The translations under genes and the position numbers were made by a program. Below, piece by piece: positions 1 to 5,899 of a stretch of DNA of 5,899 bases. Location: the NCBI GenBank assembly GCA_013298335.1, contig JAAFHI010000250.1, positions 1 through 5,899 on the forward strand. The letters run 5' to 3'. Numbering within the stretch: the first letter of the stretch is position 1; each line of letters begins with the position of its first letter. The notes under the pieces are model-generated. The model was not told where the DNA came from, ran no database searches, and was given only the letters and a program-made list of their open reading frames with translations. The DNA comes from Actinomycetota bacterium. Its GTDB lineage: Bacteria; Acidobacteriota; Blastocatellia; Chloracidobacteriales; Chloracidobacteriaceae.

Positions 1-582
1 GCCCGTGAGCGCCACGACGCGGTCGCGTTCAGCTTCTTCATATTGAAAGACGCCGTGCTTGGTCTTCATCACCTGCGGGAAGTACTTCAGCCCGGCGGTT
101 TCGACTGCTGTGCGGACGGAGGCGAGTTCGGCGACCGTGCCCGGCACGAGGACGTTGTTCACCACGAACGCCGTTTCAGGCCGCAGCCAGCTTTTGAACT
201 CGACCGCCTTGGCGATGAATTCCTCCGGCGTGGTGAATTCGCGGTGGAGGCTCGCCGAGACGACCGCGAGCTGGTCGCCGACGAGGTCCACGAACTTCCG
301 CAGCACGCCGGACGGCGCGGAAAAATTCGTCAGGACGGAAACCCGGTGCGGCAGGCGTGCCAATCCGGGAATGACCTTGTTCATAAAGCCTTTGAACGCA
401 AACGGTTCCCCGCCAGACATCTTGATTTCCCAGACGCCGGGCAGCGCAGCGAAGAAGTCGAGAAAGCGGTCGAGTTCCGCGTCGGTCGGGTGACCCTGCC
501 GGTATTTCTTCGATTGAATGCAGTACGAACAGTCGTAATTGCACAACCCGTTCGTTTGCCACTCGATGGTCGGTGTCCGCAT
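1..582 (-). CDS. Radical SAM domain protein, N-terminal 194 residues (C-terminus beyond left edge)
   Basis: This is the first 194 residues of a radical SAM enzyme, running off the left edge with no stop. Seen directly: the cluster-binding CxxxCxxC motif at residues 14-21 (CNYDCSYC), preceded by the strand TIEWQTNGL, and the SAM-binding GGEP motif at residues 57-60 (KMSGGEP). Both sit at the usual spacing for the N-terminal half of the radical SAM barrel. Later segments (SVLTNFS near 82-88, VVSASLHREF near 107-116) fit further barrel strands. Any SPASM or other C-terminal domain would lie outside the window, so the substrate cannot be read. The ATG at 582 is chosen because it leaves the short leader normal for the family. 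Its ribosome site is weak (GGGG about 3-7 nt upstream). An in-frame ATG at 633 lies inside the palindrome upstream and would add 17 residues. It is the last visible gene of the leftward cluster, 101 nt after the SPASM-type radical SAM gene. It has its own frame and does not look like a broken copy of that gene. Confidence 0.9.
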   Translation of the reverse strand, partial: MRTPTIEWQTNGLCNYDCSYCIQSKKYRQGHPTDAELDRFLDFFAALPGVWEIKMSGGEPFAFKGFMNKVIPGLARLPHRVSVLTNFSAPSGVLRKFVDLVGDQLAVVSASLHREFTTPEEFIAKAVEFKSWLRPETAFVVNNVLVPGTVAELASVRTAVETAGLKYFPQVMKTKHGVFQYEEAERDRVVALTG

Positions 583-596
583 AGGCCCCGATGAAT

Positions 597-664
597 GTGT
601 CCCTAGCCCGACCGTGAGGGAGGGCGTCACCATGCGCCCTCCCTCACGGTCGGGCTAGGGACAC
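597..664. repeat. Perfect 30-bp-arm extragenic palindrome between two radical SAM genes
   Basis: Bases 597-626 and 635-664 are exact inverted complements over 30 positions, separated by an 8-nt loop (tcaccatg, 627-634). The arms begin gtgtccctagcccgaccg. The element sits in the 101-nt gap between the two radical SAM genes, 14 nt upstream of the ATG at 582. As RNA it would form a very stable hairpin. No T-run follows it on the minus strand, so it is not a canonical intrinsic terminator. Exact arms of this length suggest a dispersed palindromic element (REP- or MITE-like) or a strongly selected RNA structure, such as a processing or attenuation site that lowers expression of the last gene. Copy number cannot be judged from one copy. 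On the minus strand the loop carries an ATG (633) and the stem a GGGAGGG sequence. Confidence 0.95.
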
Positions 665-683
665 GGTTGAGTTTCCGGTTTGC

Positions 684-1775
684 TTACCGTCCGGTGCGGG
701 CGAGAAACGTCGCCTCGCCGAAGCGTTCGCGGACTTTTCCGCCGATTTTTACGTTCTGGTTCACTTTGCCGCACTGGTTGCAGTTCGGATAGTAGTCGCC
801 GCGCATCAGCCGGTCGCGCACGGCGTTCCACTGCGCGCCGAACCACTGTTCGGAAAACGTCCCGCGCGCGAGGTCGCCGACTTCGACTTCGGTCGAGCAG
901 CAGTAGAGAATTTTGCCTTCGACGGTGACCCGCGAGTAGTACCACCCCATGAAGCAGCCGATTTCGGAAATCGGGGCGGTGGCGCGTCCGCCCGCGCCGA
1001 GTTGCGCCTCGAAAACGTCGAGATTCGTCGCGACGCCGAGCCGTTCGGCCTCTGTCTTGGCTTCCGGGACGAGTTTTTCGAGTAAAACCGTGCGCTGTGC
1101 CTCCGTGATGGCGCAGGTTTCGGTCCCGGCGCGGAGGCTGGCCAATTTGTACGTGATGCTTTCGGCCCCGAAGTTCGCCGCGAACCGGACCATCTCGACG
1201 AGTTCATCCGCGGTGTCGCGGTTGATGACCTGAACGTGCTTGAAGGGCGTGCCGAGCGTCCGCCAGCGGTCGAGCAGGTTCTGGAGTTTTTCGAAATCGC
1301 GCGCCGTCAGATTCGGATGAAACGCGGTGTAGGACCGCGCGCTCACGCCGTTGACCGAAACGAGCAGCATGTCGGTGCCGAGCGCGGCGACCCGGTCGGC
1401 GTCGGCGAGCAGCGCGTTGGTCAGCACCGTGACGTGCCAGCCGGATCGTTTGCAGCGTTCGATTACCCTGTAAATCGTTGGATTCACAAAGGGATCGCCC
1501 ATTCCCGAGAGAATCACCGCCTCGACCGAGTTCATCCCGGCGAGGTCGTCGGCAAGGTCGGTGAAGGTGTCGAAATCGAACTGTTTGCGCTTCCATTCGA
1601 CGGGTCGGGCCTGATTGAGCAGCGGCGAGTGGTCCCAGCAGGTCGTGCAGTTGGTGTTGCAGCCGTTGGCGAGGTCGAGGTGGACGGTCTGCGGCCCGAC
1701 CAGCACGCGCCCCTCGGCGATGCCGGTCATCCGCAGTTTGCGGGTGATTTTGAGCGAATCAGAGGCGCTGTTCAT
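684..1775 (-). CDS. Radical SAM protein with SPASM-like C-terminal cysteine region
   Basis: This is a complete 363-residue radical SAM enzyme. The CxxxCxxC motif that binds the 4Fe-4S cluster and SAM is at residues 39-46 (CNTNCTTC), after the strand VHLDLANG. It is followed by WDHSPLL. In place of GGEP it has GMGDP at 91-95. The C-terminal part has the layout of a SPASM domain: Cys274 (GCFMGW), a segment with V-x-G-K and paired Cys292-Cys293, GDL at 300-302, and CNQC at 332-335. SPASM domains hold auxiliary Fe-S clusters and are typical of peptide- or protein-modifying enzymes, and are also found in sugar-modifying radical SAM proteins. The start at ATG 1775 is supported by a strong ribosome site at 1781-1787. 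A longer reading from 1853 would only add a low-complexity shadow of the upstream gene. The gene overlaps the glycosyltransferase gene by 17 bp, implying coupled translation. The substrate is unknown; context suggests a glycan or protein modified together with the glycosyltransferase. Confidence 0.93.
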   Translation of the reverse strand: MNSASDSLKITRKLRMTGIAEGRVLVGPQTVHLDLANGCNTNCTTCWDHSPLLNQARPVEWKRKQFDFDTFTDLADDLAGMNSVEAVILSGMGDPFVNPTIYRVIERCKRSGWHVTVLTNALLADADRVAALGTDMLLVSVNGVSARSYTAFHPNLTARDFEKLQNLLDRWRTLGTPFKHVQVINRDTADELVEMVRFAANFGAESITYKLASLRAGTETCAITEAQRTVLLEKLVPEAKTEAERLGVATNLDVFEAQLGAGGRATAPISEIGCFMGWYYSRVTVEGKILYCCSTEVEVGDLARGTFSEQWFGAQWNAVRDRLMRGDYYPNCNQCGKVNQNVKIGGKVRERFGEATFLARTGR

Positions 1776-3417
1776 CGCGGACCTCCTCGGTGGCCTTTTC
1801 GAGCGCGACGAGCAGCGCGCGGTCGCCGAGCGACGGGTCGAGGTGGCGGTCAATCAGCGCCTGGGCCCGGTAAATCGTTTCGCCGCCCGCGTGAACGGCT
1901 TTCAAAAACTCTTCCAGCGCAATGGTTTGCGCTTCGAGATCAGCGCGGCGCGTCAGTGGCAGGTCACGCAGAAACGTGGCCGTTCCGCGCGGATTGTTGA
2001 ACGCGGTCAGTGCATCTTGAATAACGAGCCAGCTTTCGATCAGTTGTTCACATTCATGCTCGTCGGTTGGTTTCGGAAATCGTTTGGCGAAGGCGAGAAA
2101 CCCGTTGAGTCGGTCGCCACCGGCGGGACCGTCGAGGATTTTTGCGAGAAATACGGTCAGCTCATCGCCCGCAAGGTCGTCCGCGTCATCGAACCATTTC
2201 AACGCCCGTTCGAGCGTTTCGCCATCAACCTGTGCTCTTTCAATGAGATCGAAGAACTCTGGCGCGGCGAGTTCCATGGCGTCGTCGAGTTCGTGGCGGT
2301 CGATGACGACCTGAAGCGCCAGCCGGGCGGCTTCGCGGGCGAAGTTGGTCGGAACGAATGTCGCCGCCGCTTCCGAAAGCGCGGTTCGGCTCGCGTCATC
2401 GGTCAGGCGGCGCATGGCGAAGTCGAGCGCGTCGTCGGAGAGTTCGCCGGTGGAATCGGCGGTGATGTACAACGCGGCCCCGGCATCCACTGCTGCCTGA
2501 ATCCGGCGCAACTGGTCGTCGGCAATCTTTTCCTGCGCGAAAAAGGCTGACGGAATGCCCGCGTTGAGCAGTTCGTAGAAGGAATTGAACCCGGCGGCGG
2601 AAAGCGCGGCGTCGAGTCCGGGAAAATCGAGCGCGGCGAGCGGTTCCGTGTGCCAGGTGAGGTTGCGCCCGCGCAGCGGCTCGCCCCGATAGAGCGGCCC
2701 GGCCCCGATGACGAGGTGGCAGTCGTTTTTCTCGGAAAAAAAGTCGGCGATGGAGCGCAGTGTCCGTTCGGCGGTGTGATCGCCGCCGCCGCCCGCGCCG
2801 ACCCAGACGGCGAACGCCTCATCGGGAATGCCGAGCCGTCGCCGGGCGTCCGCGCGGGCGTGGAGTTCGTCGCGTCCGCGCAGGAGAATCGGCCCGACCT
2901 TGCGGACGCGCCATTCAAAACCGTCATACAGCCCGGTCGGCGCCGCGCCGGGTTCCTCGATGGCGATAATCCGGTCGTAAAGGGGCAGAAACGCCTTGAA
3001 CCCGTCGAGTCGGGCGAAATCGTCCTTGACGGCGCGATGGATGAACACCTTTTTCGCCGGGACGTCGAGCACCGGGCCGAGTTCGCCGAACGTCCCGCCG
3101 GGGAAGGTATCGACCAGTAAAATATCCGGTTTGAGCAGGCCGACGCTGTGCCATATCCACTGGCGGGCGAGCCGCAGATAGTCTTCCTTGGGAATTTCGG
3201 CGTCGCGAATGGCGGTTTTCGACGGCAGCTTGAACGCCGCAAACCCTTCACGCAGCGCGAGATCGCTCGCTTCCGACGTGGTCAGAACATAGGCGTCGAG
3301 GCGGGTTCCGGCGCATTTGGCGATGCGGCGCATCCAGCGGAGCACGGCGAGCACGCGGGTGAGGTGGCCGAGTCCCGCGCCGTTGACGGCATAGGCGACG
3401 ACGGTCAGGGAGCGCAT
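1759..3417 (-). CDS. MurG-like GT-B glycosyltransferase with extra C-terminal helical region
   Basis: This is a complete 552-residue protein. The N-terminal half begins with a hydrophobic strand and a glycine-rich NGAGLGHLTR loop (residues 12-21), as in MurG/GT28-type and related predicted GT-B glycosyltransferases. KPDILLVDTFPGG (96-108) fits a second Rossmann-like domain-1 strand. The C-terminal sugar-nucleotide lobe is marked by FAVWVGAGGGGD (202-213), HLVIGAGP (234-241) and the donor-site helix region SAAGFNSFYELLNAGIPS (273-290) followed by AFFAQEKIADDQ. It is expected to transfer a sugar from a nucleotide donor to an unknown acceptor, in the cytosol or at the inner membrane face. There is no signal peptide or clear membrane segment. 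Residues about 380-552 lie beyond the normal end of such enzymes, are rich in Glu/Asp/Leu/Ala, look helical, and I do not recognise them as a domain. The ATG at 3417 has GGAGGT at 3428-3433 with a 10-nt spacer, and lies 3 nt after the stop of the coiled-coil gene, so the two are surely co-transcribed. Confidence 0.88.
   Translation of the reverse strand: MRSLTVVAYAVNGAGLGHLTRVLAVLRWMRRIAKCAGTRLDAYVLTTSEASDLALREGFAAFKLPSKTAIRDAEIPKEDYLRLARQWIWHSVGLLKPDILLVDTFPGGTFGELGPVLDVPAKKVFIHRAVKDDFARLDGFKAFLPLYDRIIAIEEPGAAPTGLYDGFEWRVRKVGPILLRGRDELHARADARRRLGIPDEAFAVWVGAGGGGDHTAERTLRSIADFFSEKNDCHLVIGAGPLYRGEPLRGRNLTWHTEPLAALDFPGLDAALSAAGFNSFYELLNAGIPSAFFAQEKIADDQLRRIQAAVDAGAALYITADSTGELSDDALDFAMRRLTDDASRTALSEAAATFVPTNFAREAARLALQVVIDRHELDDAMELAAPEFFDLIERAQVDGETLERALKWFDDADDLAGDELTVFLAKILDGPAGGDRLNGFLAFAKRFPKPTDEHECEQLIESWLVIQDALTAFNNPRGTATFLRDLPLTRRADLEAQTIALEEFLKAVHAGGETIYRAQALIDRHLDPSLGDRALLVALEKATEEVRDEQRL
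1781..1787 (-). promoter_or_regulatory. Shine-Dalgarno deciding the start of the SPASM radical SAM gene
   Basis: On the minus strand the sequence reads AGGAGGT followed by a 5-nt spacer (ccgcg) and the ATG at 1775. This is a near-perfect ribosome site lying within the last codons of the glycosyltransferase gene. It selects ATG 1775 over the in-frame ATG at 1853 and fits translational coupling across the 17-bp gene overlap. Confidence 0.85.
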
Positions 3418-3420
3418 CGT

Positions 3421-4689
3421 TTACGACACCTCCACGCCGCCCGGAATGTCGCCGTAGTCGGGCGACGGCGTCGGCTGGGCAGTGCCCGAATCCCAGTGGT
3501 AGTTCGGGTTCTGCTGGTGGTAATCGTAGACTTCGGGAATGAAATTGCCGTCCACCCGACCGTCGGTCATCAGATCCCACCAGAGCATGTCGCGGGTGTA
3601 GTCGTAATAATCGTAGCGGTCGTAGTAGGCCACCCGGTCGTAGTCGCGCCAGAACCGCTCGCGCCGCGCCGAGAGTTTTTGCCGCGGATCGGCCAGCCAC
3701 GCCTGGACCTCGGCATCGTTGAGCGTGAGGTAGGCATTTTTCGGGCGTCCGAACTTGGTGATTTTCCCCTTGATCTTGAGAACCGCCTCCGACAGCACGC
3801 GGGTTTCGTTCTGAAACTGCTGCTCCGTCATCTTCTTCATGTATTCAAGCTGTTTTTCGATGCCGTGAATCTTCTTCACCAGCGCCTCGCGGACGCGGTC
3901 GCCCTTCGACCATTCGAAAAGCTGTTCCCGGTCAACGTAGGCGAGATGTTCCCGCAGCGCCGTCCGGCATTCTTCGAGTACGTAGTGGGCGAGGTTGTCG
4001 AGCCGTTCCCTGGCATCGTTGAACTGGGCAATCAGCCGCCGGACGTTCTCGATGGCGGCCTGGGCATCCTGAAAGTCCTTCGCGTAGAGGTCGCGCGACC
4101 GGCGCAGCGGTTCGTAGGCGGCGCGCAGCACCGCGAAATCCTCGACACCGAGCTTTTCGACGATTTCATCGCCCTTTCGCCAGTCGCTGTAGTAACGCAG
4201 GCTGAAAATGCTTTCCTGGTAGTCGTCCGTGCCGTAGCCGCGTTCGAAAAGCGAGACGAATTCCGGCTCGGCTTCGTAGCGCCCGATGGCCGACTGGATG
4301 AGGTCGAGTTCCTGTTTCGCCTGCTGCGCCTTGAGCGTGAGTTCGCCCGCCGCCGGATCGAGAAGCTGGTCGCGGTTGATGAAATTCGGGTCAGCCTGAA
4401 TGTTTGCAATGAGTTGCGAGAGCCTGACGCGCTCGCGGGCCTTGTAGTCGAGCGGGTCAATCTGACGGAATTTGCCGTACCCGGTGCGGGTTTCGACCTC
4501 GGCGATGGCCTGCGGCACGAGTCCGGGCAGGTTGACCGTGGCGAGTTCGGTCAGCGCGGTTTCCCGAACCTGCTGGAGTTCGACCGTACGCTGGTCGTTC
4601 TTGGCATACTCGCCCCTGAGCTGCCCGATGGATTGTTCAAGCTCCGCCACCCGCTGGCTGGCCAGCCCGAGAAATTGATTGACGTTCAC
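3421..4689 (-). CDS. Coiled-coil protein of unknown function with Tyr-rich C-terminal segment
   Basis: This is a complete 422-residue protein that I do not recognise. Residues about 8-50, 108-140 and 195-310 are rich in Glu, Gln, Lys, Arg, Ala and Leu in heptad-like spacing and probably form coiled coils, broken by less regular segments with aromatic residues (about 140-172). No signal peptide or membrane span is seen, so a cytosolic scaffold role is plausible. Residues 350-364 (YDRVAYYDRYDYYDY) hold seven tyrosines in fifteen positions, followed by MLWWDLMTDGRVDGNF, further tyrosines at 388, 390 and 397, and a Pro/Gly/Ser tail. The start is GTG at 4689, supported by GAGGA at 4698-4702 with an 8-nt spacer; no nearby in-frame ATG exists. 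It is the first gene of the leftward cluster, 3 nt before the glycosyltransferase. By position it may be a partner, scaffold or substrate of the enzymes that follow, but this is inference. Confidence 0.85.
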   Translation of the reverse strand: MNVNQFLGLASQRVAELEQSIGQLRGEYAKNDQRTVELQQVRETALTELATVNLPGLVPQAIAEVETRTGYGKFRQIDPLDYKARERVRLSQLIANIQADPNFINRDQLLDPAAGELTLKAQQAKQELDLIQSAIGRYEAEPEFVSLFERGYGTDDYQESIFSLRYYSDWRKGDEIVEKLGVEDFAVLRAAYEPLRRSRDLYAKDFQDAQAAIENVRRLIAQFNDARERLDNLAHYVLEECRTALREHLAYVDREQLFEWSKGDRVREALVKKIHGIEKQLEYMKKMTEQQFQNETRVLSEAVLKIKGKITKFGRPKNAYLTLNDAEVQAWLADPRQKLSARRERFWRDYDRVAYYDRYDYYDYTRDMLWWDLMTDGRVDGNFIPEVYDYHQQNPNYHWDSGTAQPTPSPDYGDIPGGVEVS

Positions 4690-4740
4690 GCGGGACGTCC
4701 TCGTCTTCGAATTTTGTTTGGAAAGCCTTGAGCCTGTGGA

Positions 4741-4769
4741 AACATACGCGACGAACCCTGGTGGTACAA
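4741..4769 (-). promoter_or_regulatory. Weak candidate promoter for the leftward cluster
   Basis: On the minus strand TTGTAC (4764-4769) and TATGTT (4741-4746) are spaced by 17 bp, about 50 nt upstream of the GTG start at 4689. The match to sigma-70 consensus is only 3/6 and 4/6, so this is a suggestion based on position and spacing. The true promoter could instead lie in or beyond the palindrome. Confidence 0.2.
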
Positions 4770-4778
4770 CTTTGTTTT

Positions 4779-4853
4779 AGCCACGTATTACACGGATTAC
4801 ACGGATTCAAATTCAAAAAACGGAAATCCGTGTAATCCGTGTAATCCGTGGCT
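4779..4853. repeat. Imperfect palindrome of 9-bp cacggatta units in the divergent intergenic region
   Basis: Bases 4779-4807 and 4825-4853 are inverted complements over 29 positions with one mismatch (t at 4786 in the left arm, where the other units have g). The spacer is 17 nt and A-rich (4808-4824). Each arm is itself made of about three 9-bp direct units: cacgtatta, cacggatta, cacggatt on the left, and aatccgtgt twice then aatccgtgg on the right. From memory, sequences of this cacggatta-palindrome type recur between genes in many unrelated environmental bacteria, and their chance translations (TDYTDYTD, ITRITRI) appear among spurious proteins; I could not verify this here. It fills much of the 168-nt gap between the divergent genes and ends 4 nt before the antiporter ATG. 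No T-run follows on either strand, so it is not a classical terminator. Confidence 0.92.
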
Positions 4854-4857
4854 GAAG

Positions 4858-5899
4858 ATGAGCTTTCAAATGACGCCCATTCTCGCGACCGCAACCGGAC
4901 AGGTCGAAATCCTCTTCAGCCTTTTCGTGATTTTCGCTTCGGCCAAGCTGGCGGCGGAAATCTGCGAACGCCTGCGCCAGCCCGCCGTGGTCGGGGAGAT
5001 CATCGCGGGCGTGGTCATCGGGCCGAGCGTGTTGAAACTCGTCGCGCCGACGGAAGTCACGCAGGCGATAGCCGAAATCGGCGTCATTCTGCTGCTGTTT
5101 CTGGTCGGTCTCGAAATCAATCCGCGGGCGTTGTTCGGGGTGGGGAAAATCGCGCTGCTGGTGGCGTTGAGCGGGGTGATTGTGCCGTTCGCGGCGGGGT
5201 ACGGGCTGATGCACGCGCTCGGGACGCCCACGCCGGAAGCCATGTTCATCGGCGCGGCGCTGGTCGCGACGAGCGTCGGCATCACGGCGCGGGTCCTCGG
5301 CGCGATGGGCATGCTCGACATGAAATCGAGCCAGATCATTCTCGGCGCGGCGGTGATCGACGACATTCTGGGCCTCATCGTGCTGAGTCTGGTGAGTTCC
5401 ACGACGCAGGCCGACATCAACTACGTCGGATTGGTCCTGACGGCGGCGATTCCGATTGTCTTCACGCTGTTCATGCTGGTGTTCGGTTCGCGGATCGTCC
5501 ACCGGATGAAACCCGGCATCGAGCGGTTGAAGGTCGGGAAGGCGTTTTTCATCGTCGGGATGATTCTGTGCTTCGGGCTGTCGTGGGTGAGCGCGAAGTT
5601 CGGCGCGGCGGCGATCATCGGGGCGTTTCTGGCGGGCATCGCGCTGTCGGAAGAAACCGCCGACACCGGGTTGCAGCGGCAGGCGTCGGCGGTGATGGAG
5701 TTCACGGTGCCGTTCTTTCTCGTCGGCATCGGGATGCAGCTCGATCTGAAGGTTTTCGGCAACGCGACCACGATCTGGCTCGCGCTCGGCGTCACCGCGC
5801 TCGCGGTCGTCACGAAGCTCGTCGCCTGCGGGCTCGCCGCCGCGAAACTCGGTCGCCGTTCGGCGTTGCAGGTGGGGATGGGGATGGTCCCGCGCGGCG
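4858..5899 (+). CDS. CPA2-family cation/proton antiporter, N-terminal 347 residues (truncated at right edge)
   Basis: This is an integral membrane antiporter of the Na+(K+)/H+ exchanger type, cut by the right edge. Hydrophobic segments appear at about residues 15-33, 44-62, 70-85, 97-117, 128-147, 160-180, 187-210, 229-259, 280-294 and 305-327. Family marks seen: RQPAVVGEIIAGVVIGPS (40-57), FLVGLEIN (81-88), ATSVGITARVL (137-147), AVIDDILGLIVLS (165-177) with the Asp168-Asp169 pair, and Lys320 in a late helix. The window ends within MGMVPRG (341-347), where the family normally continues with Glu. A DD pair is typical of electrogenic NapA-like exchangers, whereas KefB/KefC-type transporters have QD, so sodium/proton exchange is more likely than glutathione-gated K+ efflux. 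Any cytoplasmic regulatory domain would lie beyond the edge. The start is uncertain: ATG 4858 is the first in-frame ATG, lacks a good ribosome site and abuts the palindrome. ATG 4870 would shorten the protein by four residues. Confidence 0.93.
   Translation, partial: MSFQMTPILATATGQVEILFSLFVIFASAKLAAEICERLRQPAVVGEIIAGVVIGPSVLKLVAPTEVTQAIAEIGVILLLFLVGLEINPRALFGVGKIALLVALSGVIVPFAAGYGLMHALGTPTPEAMFIGAALVATSVGITARVLGAMGMLDMKSSQIILGAAVIDDILGLIVLSLVSSTTQADINYVGLVLTAAIPIVFTLFMLVFGSRIVHRMKPGIERLKVGKAFFIVGMILCFGLSWVSAKFGAAAIIGAFLAGIALSEETADTGLQRQASAVMEFTVPFFLVGIGMQLDLKVFGNATTIWLALGVTALAVVTKLVACGLAAAKLGRRSALQVGMGMVPRG

Noticed and set aside
597..664. Rho-independent terminator for the leftward operon
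   Set aside because: No T-run follows the hairpin on the minus strand (attcatcgg follows), and the 30-bp stem is much longer than usual for such terminators.
1776..1853. N-terminal extension of the SPASM radical SAM gene from ATG 1853
   Set aside because: The added 26 residues (Thr/Ser/Arg-rich) are the glycosyltransferase gene read in another frame, and the strong ribosome site at 1781-1787 points to ATG 1775.
1615..2550. Open frame of 311 codons on the plus strand
   Set aside because: It is antisense to the glycosyltransferase and the SPASM radical SAM gene, whose motifs are clear. Its product has no recognisable domain.
3148..4731. Long open frame (527 codons) on the plus strand opposite the coiled-coil gene and the start of the glycosyltransferase
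   Set aside because: It is antisense to well-supported genes. Its translation is Val/Arg/Gly-rich with no domain logic, it runs through the gene boundary at 3417-3421, and it is expected from the GC-rich codon pattern of the true strand.
4779..4853. CRISPR-like array
   Set aside because: The units are 9 bp, adjacent without spacers, and arranged as an inverted pair. No cas gene is present.
4637..4894. Small minus-strand frame (85 codons) containing TDYTDYTD and NPCNPCN
   Set aside because: Its repeat peptides are the palindrome read in frame, and it overlaps the start of both real genes. It resembles spurious proteins created by this repeat type.
4813..5813. Minus-strand open frames opposite the antiporter, including products rich in Arg/Asp/His and a tail reading ITRITRI
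   Set aside because: These are shadows of the antiporter. The ITRITRI tail is simply the 9-bp repeat of the palindrome translated.

Overview
The window is a GC-rich bacterial fragment with dense gene packing. It carries a leftward (minus-strand) cluster of four genes and a divergent rightward gene cut by the right edge. Gene style and the two extragenic palindromes suggest an environmental bacterium, perhaps of the Planctomycetota/Verrucomicrobiota/Lentisphaerota-Kiritimatiellota sphere. That is an impression only, since no taxonomic marker is present.

Reading in the direction of transcription from about 4690 down to 1, the cluster holds: (1) a 422-aa coiled-coil protein of unknown function with a strikingly tyrosine-rich C-terminal part, starting at GTG 4689; (2) a 552-aa GT-B/MurG-like glycosyltransferase with an extra C-terminal helical region of about 170 residues; (3) a 363-aa radical SAM protein with a SPASM-like C-terminal cysteine region; and (4) a second radical SAM protein, cut by the left edge after 194 residues. 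The first three genes are tightly coupled: a 3-nt gap lies between genes 1 and 2, genes 2 and 3 overlap by 17 bp, and good Shine-Dalgarno sequences precede each start. Gene 4 is separated from gene 3 by a 101-nt gap that holds a perfect 30-bp-arm palindrome.

From 4690 to 4857 lies a divergent intergenic region. It contains a second palindrome built of 9-bp units (cacggatta type). One of its arms ends four bases before the first ATG of a CPA2-type cation/proton antiporter, which runs off the right edge just inside its conserved PRG(E) motif.

The candidate novel system is the leftward cassette: two radical SAM enzymes, one glycosyltransferase and one coiled-coil/Tyr-rich protein. This combination would fit modification of a surface glycan or glycoprotein, or of a peptide or protein substrate. 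No classical precursor peptide is visible, so the function is inference. The antiporter looks like an unrelated housekeeping neighbour.
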